This document shows positions 6,465 to 9,628 of a stretch of 9,628 nucleotides of DNA, in pieces; position 1 is the first letter of the stretch, and every line of letters starts with the position of its first letter. Location: NCBI GenBank assembly GCA_943332445.1, contig CALQPL010000022.1:1-9628 (forward strand), written 5' to 3'. The stretch is from Bifidobacterium breve (GTDB taxonomy: Bacteria; Actinomycetota; Actinomycetes; UBA12327). The notes beneath the pieces are model-generated. The model saw nothing but the letters and a program-made list of their open reading frames with translations, had not been told where the DNA came from and searched no databases. The position numbers and the translations under genes were made by a program.

Positions 6465-6983
6465 ATGGAATGGCATGAATTGTTGGCCGATGTTGAAGCG
6501 CAAGCCGAGAGCTGGGCAGAGCGCGATCGCCAGCTCGTCGTCGCCGATCAGACGCGTCTCGAACGCCGTTTCATCGCAGCGAGCCAGCATTTTGCCGGTT
6601 CCTTACACGCGCTCATTAGTTGCACGATGCGTGGTGGAGAAAGGAGGGAAGGTCATGTCGAGGCGGTGGGGGCGAACTGGATCTTGTTGACTGATCCGCA
6701 TTCACACAACGAATCCATCGTTGCCTTAGAACAGGTGCTGACAGTCAAGGGATTGACTCAACGAGCGCGAACGATCAGTGCCTCGCCCATTGTTGCTTCG
6801 CTCGATCTCATGTGGGTGCTACAGCGCATCAGTAGAGAGCGCAGCCATGTGCGTTGTGATGTGTTGGATGGTGTTGGTATCAGCGGCGTGATTGATGAAG
6901 TGGGAGCCGACTATGTAGTGGTTAGTGGTGACGGTCAGCAACTCGTGATGGGTACATCTATTGTGAGCATCACGCGACTATGA
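6465..6983 (+). CDS. Conserved actinobacterial protein with two small beta-barrel repeats
   Basis: A 172-residue protein starting MEWHELLADVEAQ. Residues 1-50 are helical, acidic and probably coiled coil. Residues about 53-92 contain GHVEAVGANWILL, then a loop and IVALEQVLTVKGL. Residues about 128-172 repeat the pattern: SGVIDEVGADYVVVS, then VMGTSIVSITRL. Each half looks like a small Sm/SH3-like barrel ('G.V..VGADw.ll....' then '.vpl..V..v.gl'). Similar actinobacterial proteins are, as I recall, labelled hypothetical or, without good reason, 'Fis family regulator'. Its activity is unknown; nucleic acid or peptide binding is a guess. ATG 6465 is preceded by a G-rich tract (6451-6461) that may serve as ribosome binding site. 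The frame is open upstream, but that region holds the divergent promoter. It ends 6 bases inside the convergent HTH gene. Confidence 0.75.
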   Translation: MEWHELLADVEAQAESWAERDRQLVVADQTRLERRFIAASQHFAGSLHALISCTMRGGERREGHVEAVGANWILLTDPHSHNESIVALEQVLTVKGLTQRARTISASPIVASLDLMWVLQRISRERSHVRCDVLDGVGISGVIDEVGADYVVVSGDGQQLVMGTSIVSITRL

Positions 6984-7214
6984 CGATGCTTGTATTTCAT
7001 CGATTCCAAAGGGATGTTCGGTGAGAAATTCACTGGTTTGCTGGTAGCTGCGTTCGATGTATTCATCGAGTGCGCTGACTTCGACGCGGTACTGTCCCCG
7101 GCCGCCAATCTTGATCGCACGCAGCTCCTGGTTACGCACCAGGGCATAGGTCTGGGATGCGGAGATATGAAGGATCTGGGCGACTTCAGCGAGCGTTAAG
7201 AAGCGTCGGTCCAT
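6978..7214 (-). CDS. Small helix-turn-helix protein, excisionase/BldC-like
   Basis: A 78-residue DNA-binding protein of the MerR-superfamily excisionase type. Residues 4-56 hold the domain: FLTLAEVAQILHISASQTYALV is the helix-turn-helix (AEVA in the first helix, S-x-x-x-Y-x-L in the recognition helix), then RNQELRAIKIGG, the wing and the RxxxxALDEYI helix. There is no recombinase or integrase partner here, so it is more likely a transcription factor like BldC than a phage excisionase. Residues 57-78 are an uncharacterised tail with no effector domain. The start ATG 7214 is chosen because the domain begins right after it; the open frame upstream is Arg/Pro-rich intergenic DNA. No strong ribosome binding site is seen. 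It is divergent from the SAF/RcpC-ATPase pair, which it may regulate. Confidence 0.85.
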   Translation of the reverse strand: MDRRFLTLAEVAQILHISASQTYALVRNQELRAIKIGGRGQYRVEVSALDEYIERSYQQTSEFLTEHPFGIDEIQASS

Positions 7215-7228
7215 GCGTAAAAGGCCCC

Positions 7229-7253
7229 GTTCTGGCGTTCTGGCTGGTCTGGT
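7229..7253 (+). repeat. Tandem GTTCTGGC repeats between the HTH gene and its divergent neighbour
   Basis: GTTCTGGC occurs twice head to tail (7229-7236, 7237-7244), followed by a related TGGTCTGGT (7245-7253). It lies 15-39 bases before the HTH start, downstream of that gene's possible -10. BldC/excisionase-type proteins bind short direct repeats, so this may be an autoregulatory site. The sequence does not resemble the AT-rich sites described for BldC. Confidence 0.4.
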
Positions 7254-7254
7254 C

Positions 7255-7260
7255 AGCCTA
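7255..7260 (-). promoter_or_regulatory. Possible -10 element of the HTH gene
   Basis: TAGGCT on the minus strand fits TAnnnT and would start transcription near 7248, inside the tandem repeats. No -35 of quality is present. Confidence 0.25.
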
Positions 7261-7346
7261 ACTCGTCCACAACCCCCGTGGTGAGGCCTTGGGATAAACC
7301 GGACAAAAGGTGCACACTGACCATCCACAGGAACGGGAGGCCTGCC

Positions 7347-8024
7347 ATGACTTTGCGAACTCAGCCAGCTTCTGCCATCACTCCACGATCACCAGAGCCC
7401 GCGTCTACTCAACCTCGTCAGCGTCTTCGAAGCATCGATTCTCGTCTGCTGGCTGGATGTGCGTTGATCATCGGCTCCATTGCGTTAGCGAGCATCGTCA
7501 TGGGCAGAGCGGGGCACACGACATCGGTGTGGATAGCAGCTCGGGATGTACCCAGCGGTGTGGTGGTGACGAAGTCAGACGTGGCTCTGGTGTCGGCAAA
7601 CTTGTCGCAATCACAAGGTCAGTATGTGCTCGAGTCGCAACCGGTACTGGGGCTGCGTACTACTCATGATCTAGCTAAAGGTGAATTCATTCCTGGATCG
7701 GCTTTACGTTCGGTGAAGCCAACATCACTTCGTCTCGTCACGGTTCCCGTTGAACAATTCCATGCACCCGCCGGCCTGGCGCGCGGCGACCTTGTCGATG
7801 TTTATATCAATTCAACCAATGACTCTGGGCTGAGCGGAACTGCTTCGTTAGTGGCAACCCGAGTCGCTGTGCATAGTGTTGAAGATGACGGTGGAACGTT
7901 TGGGGCATCATCTGGTTCCGTCGGCGTGGTCCTTGAGTTGACACGGGAGAGCGTCTCGCGGGTGGTTTCGGGGACGCGATCGGGATCTGTGGACTTAGTG
8001 CGTGTGCCCATGGATCAGTCATGA
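7347..8024 (+). CDS. Membrane-anchored SAF/RcpC domain protein (CpaB-like)
   Basis: A 225-residue protein with a Pro/Ser/Arg-rich cytoplasmic tail (1-33), one membrane segment at about 34-52 (LLAGCALIIGSIALASIVM), and an extracytoplasmic part. Residues about 60-121 form a SAF domain (WIAARDVPSGVVVTKSDV, ending GEFIPGSALR). Residues about 125-222 fit the RcpC domain (LVTVPV, then ARGDLVDVYI). This is the CpaB/RcpC arrangement of Flp/Tad pilus biogenesis, where the protein supports the secretin or pilus passage through the envelope. In an actinobacterium without an outer membrane its role is less clear. The start ATG 7347 has GGGAGG (7335-7340) 6 bases upstream. It overlaps the next gene by ATGA, so the two are translationally coupled. 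Confidence 0.85.
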   Translation: MTLRTQPASAITPRSPEPASTQPRQRLRSIDSRLLAGCALIIGSIALASIVMGRAGHTTSVWIAARDVPSGVVVTKSDVALVSANLSQSQGQYVLESQPVLGLRTTHDLAKGEFIPGSALRSVKPTSLRLVTVPVEQFHAPAGLARGDLVDVYINSTNDSGLSGTASLVATRVAVHSVEDDGGTFGASSGSVGVVLELTRESVSRVVSGTRSGSVDLVRVPMDQS

Positions 8025-9373
8025 CGTCTCCGCTGGCCCTTGCGCTGGCTTTGCCAGGTGAAGGTCTCGAGGAGTCGGTGCTCGCCGCCTTTGAGCGGAC
8101 CCGGGGATTCGATGTACGTCGGCGATGCCTGGAATTAGAGGATCTCTTGGGGTTAGCGCAATCAGGGCAACTCGATGTGGCACTCATCGCGGGAACCGTC
8201 TTGCGGTGGGATGGCGATGTTGTCGCCCGCCTCCAAACGTGTGGGGTGTGCGTTATCGCGTTGGTCGCGGATCAATCACAGGAGCAGCGATTTAGACAGT
8301 GGGGCGTCGACGCGGTGATGACGATCCAGGTGAGCGCATTTGATGCCGACGAAGTGATCACTGAAGTCACGAGCGTGGTGACGCAAACCCGATCAAGAAA
8401 AGACCGCCATCCACACAGTTTCGCTCATGACGTGAGTAGCGGAATCGCCGGTGAATCAGTGGCGCAAACACAGGACCCGTTCGCACCACCTGCAGTAGAC
8501 AAACCCCAGGCAAAGGTGATGACCGTGTGGGGACCAACCGGCGCTCCAGGTCGTTCCACAACGGCAGTGGGAGTCGCAAGCGCATTGGCACAACGCGATC
8601 ATCGTGTTCTTCTCATTGATGCTGATCCCTATGGCGGAGCACTGGCTCTCATGCTGGGTCGTCGGGAGCCCGACATCCCTGGATTGGCTAGTGCCTGCCG
8701 ACTAGCTCACCACGGACGGCTAACCCCGACGCAGTTGATGGGACTGGTTCATCACGTTGAGCCAGGGCTGGACCTGATGACAGGACTCTTGCGAGCTGAT
8801 CGGTGGCCGGAATTGCGTCCTGCGGCCTTGGAACAGGTGTGGAGCCTGGCGCGCGACCTATGGGACGTGGTGGTTATCGACGTGGGGTTTTGCTTGGAAG
8901 AGGATGAGGAGCTGAGCTATGACTCGATGGTCCCGCGACGAAATGCCACGACCATCTCGGCGCTAGCGACAGCCGACCACATCGTGGCGGTGGGCTCTAT
9001 GGATGCGATTGGGTTGGCCCGTCTCGTGCGTGGACTGGATGACCTCAAACAGGTCGTGGGGAGAGAACCATCAGTTGTCGTGGCCAATCGCGGAATGGGA
9101 CGTTCTCGACAAGTGGCTGTGCAGCGCCAGGTGAAGGAAATTTTGCGGGAGACAGGTCATGACGTGCCCGCGATGGTGCTTCCCTTTGATCGTGAAGCCT
9201 GTAGCGAAGCACTTCATGCCGGTCGAAGTCTGATTCACGATGCACCGCAGTCAGCGTTAGCTAAGAACCTGCACGTTCTTGCTCGTACCCTGGTAGCTGA
9301 TTCAGGGCACGAGCACGACGTCGGACTAGGCGATCGGACTGCTTTGGGCAGGTTGCGTCGTCTCAGCGCTTGA
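8021..9373 (+). CDS. CpaE-like ParA/MinD-family ATPase
   Basis: A 450-residue P-loop ATPase. Residues 1-130 look like the degenerate receiver-like domain of CpaE proteins (a FDVRRRC strand-turn, DVALIAG, CVIALVAD); residues 131-165 are a polar linker. The ATPase starts at 167 with WGPTGAPGRSTTA (170-182): the Walker A has Arg178 where Lys is usual. Asp200 and Asp202 (LLIDADPYGG) form the switch I region and Asp287 (VVVIDVG) the Walker B. GAPGR-type loops recur in actinobacterial CpaE-like proteins, so this is probably a subfamily trait, though it may mean weak ATP hydrolysis. CpaE/MinD-type proteins position pilus machinery at poles or membranes. It is coupled to the SAF/RcpC gene, but no CpaF, TadBC or pilin gene follows. 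Its last 48 bases overlap a minus-strand gene. Confidence 0.87.
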   Translation: MTSPLALALALPGEGLEESVLAAFERTRGFDVRRRCLELEDLLGLAQSGQLDVALIAGTVLRWDGDVVARLQTCGVCVIALVADQSQEQRFRQWGVDAVMTIQVSAFDADEVITEVTSVVTQTRSRKDRHPHSFAHDVSSGIAGESVAQTQDPFAPPAVDKPQAKVMTVWGPTGAPGRSTTAVGVASALAQRDHRVLLIDADPYGGALALMLGRREPDIPGLASACRLAHHGRLTPTQLMGLVHHVEPGLDLMTGLLRADRWPELRPAALEQVWSLARDLWDVVVIDVGFCLEEDEELSYDSMVPRRNATTISALATADHIVAVGSMDAIGLARLVRGLDDLKQVVGREPSVVVANRGMGRSRQVAVQRQVKEILRETGHDVPAMVLPFDREACSEALHAGRSLIHDAPQSALAKNLHVLARTLVADSGHEHDVGLGDRTALGRLRRLSA

Positions 9374-9628
9374 GGGCGTCTCAACGCTTTCGCTGTTGGT
9401 CTGGTGCGCGGCGGGCTGTTCTTCGCTGTGATCGCTTTCATCACGACGACGGCGCATGCCGACCACAGTTCCCAGGACTCCAACTGCTACAAATCCGGCA
9501 CCGACATAAGTCGCGTAGGCGGTGGCTGTCGCGAAGGATTCCTCAGCAGCAGTTTGTACGGCCTCGCCGTATTGGGCGCTGATCAGTTGGTCTGCCGGAA
9601 CAGCCTCGGGGTTGGCGTTGATGATGAC
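9326..9628 (-). CDS. Membrane transporter C-terminus, probably DHA2-type MFS (partial)
   Basis: The minus strand is open from the right edge to TAG (9328-9326), giving the last 100 residues of a longer protein. Residues 1-36 are a polar, Ala/Glu-rich segment (ISAQYGEAVQTAAEE), 38-58 a single membrane helix (YATYVGAGFVAVGVLGTVVGM), then RRRR as a cytoplasmic stop and a 40-residue Ser/Glu/Gln-rich tail. A long outside loop before one last helix and a basic, polar tail is typical of EmrB/QacA (DHA2) drug-efflux MFS transporters, but other membrane proteins could end this way. The alternation of hydrophobic and polar codons and the positive-inside pattern support coding. It overlaps the 3' end of the ATPase gene by 48 bases. 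Confidence 0.6.
   Translation of the reverse strand, partial: VIINANPEAVPADQLISAQYGEAVQTAAEESFATATAYATYVGAGFVAVGVLGTVVGMRRRRDESDHSEEQPAAHQTNSESVETPSSAETTQPAQSSPIA

Noticed and set aside
6978..7214. Phage excisionase as sign of an integrated element
   Set aside because: No integrase, attachment-site repeats, tRNA target or change in base composition nearby.
7215..7328. 38-residue upstream extension of the HTH protein
   Set aside because: Arg/Pro-rich translation of intergenic DNA; the family domain begins right after ATG 7214.
7278..7346. Upstream start for the SAF/RcpC protein
   Set aside because: ATG 7347 has GGGAGG at the right distance, while 7278 has none.
9235..9483. 82-codon minus-strand frame with a start at 9483
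   Set aside because: Its frame differs from the edge-crossing one, which shows a membrane helix, basic stop-transfer residues and a polar tail; this one has Arg/Pro-rich noncoding character.

Overview
The window comes from a member of the Actinomycetota of moderately high GC content. The evidence is gene order: the end of mtrB, then lpqB, comF and secA, followed by an Rv3235-type gene. This is a conserved actinobacterial neighbourhood, and MtrB-LpqB is restricted to that phylum. GTG starts and a K-to-R Walker A ATPase of an actinobacterial CpaE-like type agree. I cannot place it below phylum level. There are no tRNAs, rRNAs, CRISPR arrays or insertion sequences, and nothing suggests a recently acquired island. 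This is chromosomal core sequence plus less-studied conserved actinobacterial genes.

Layout. Bases 1-2600 (+): the 3' end of mtrB (sensor kinase) overlaps lpqB (its lipoprotein partner) by 4 bases; comF (phosphoribosyltransferase-fold protein) follows after 81 bases. Bases 2601-2959: a 359-base gap without a convincing conventional gene. Many actinobacteria carry the hibernation factor gene hpf here, but I see none. The gap holds a promoter-like -10, a possible leaderless 23-codon ORF, and two extended hairpins, one ending just before the secA ribosome binding site. Bases 2960-5698 (+): secA, complete with a C-terminal zinc motif. Bases 5700-6311 (-): an Rv3235-family (DUF6459-like) protein, convergent with secA and separated by one base, with the clearest sigma-70-type promoter in the window and paired direct repeats over it. 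Bases 6465-6983 (+): a conserved actinobacterial protein with what look like two small beta-barrel repeats. Bases 6978-7214 (-): a small excisionase/BldC-like helix-turn-helix protein, convergent with a 6-base overlap. Bases 7347-9373 (+): a translationally coupled pair, a membrane-anchored SAF/RcpC (CpaB-like) protein and a CpaE-like ParA/MinD-family ATPase. Bases 9326-9628 (-): the C-terminal end of a membrane protein, probably a DHA2-type MFS transporter, whose 3' end runs antisense into the ATPase gene.

How they fit. MtrB-LpqB couples envelope state to cell-cycle and cell-wall gene expression, and SecA drives preprotein export. The SAF/RcpC and CpaE-like pair resembles the assembly and positioning part of a Flp/Tad pilus system, but no pilin, CpaF or TadBC genes are visible, so it is an orphan pair here. 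The divergent HTH gene is the obvious candidate regulator. The best leads for something undescribed are the structured, possibly leader-peptide-bearing region before secA, the repeat-covered promoter at 6337-6384, and the HTH/SAF/ATPase module.
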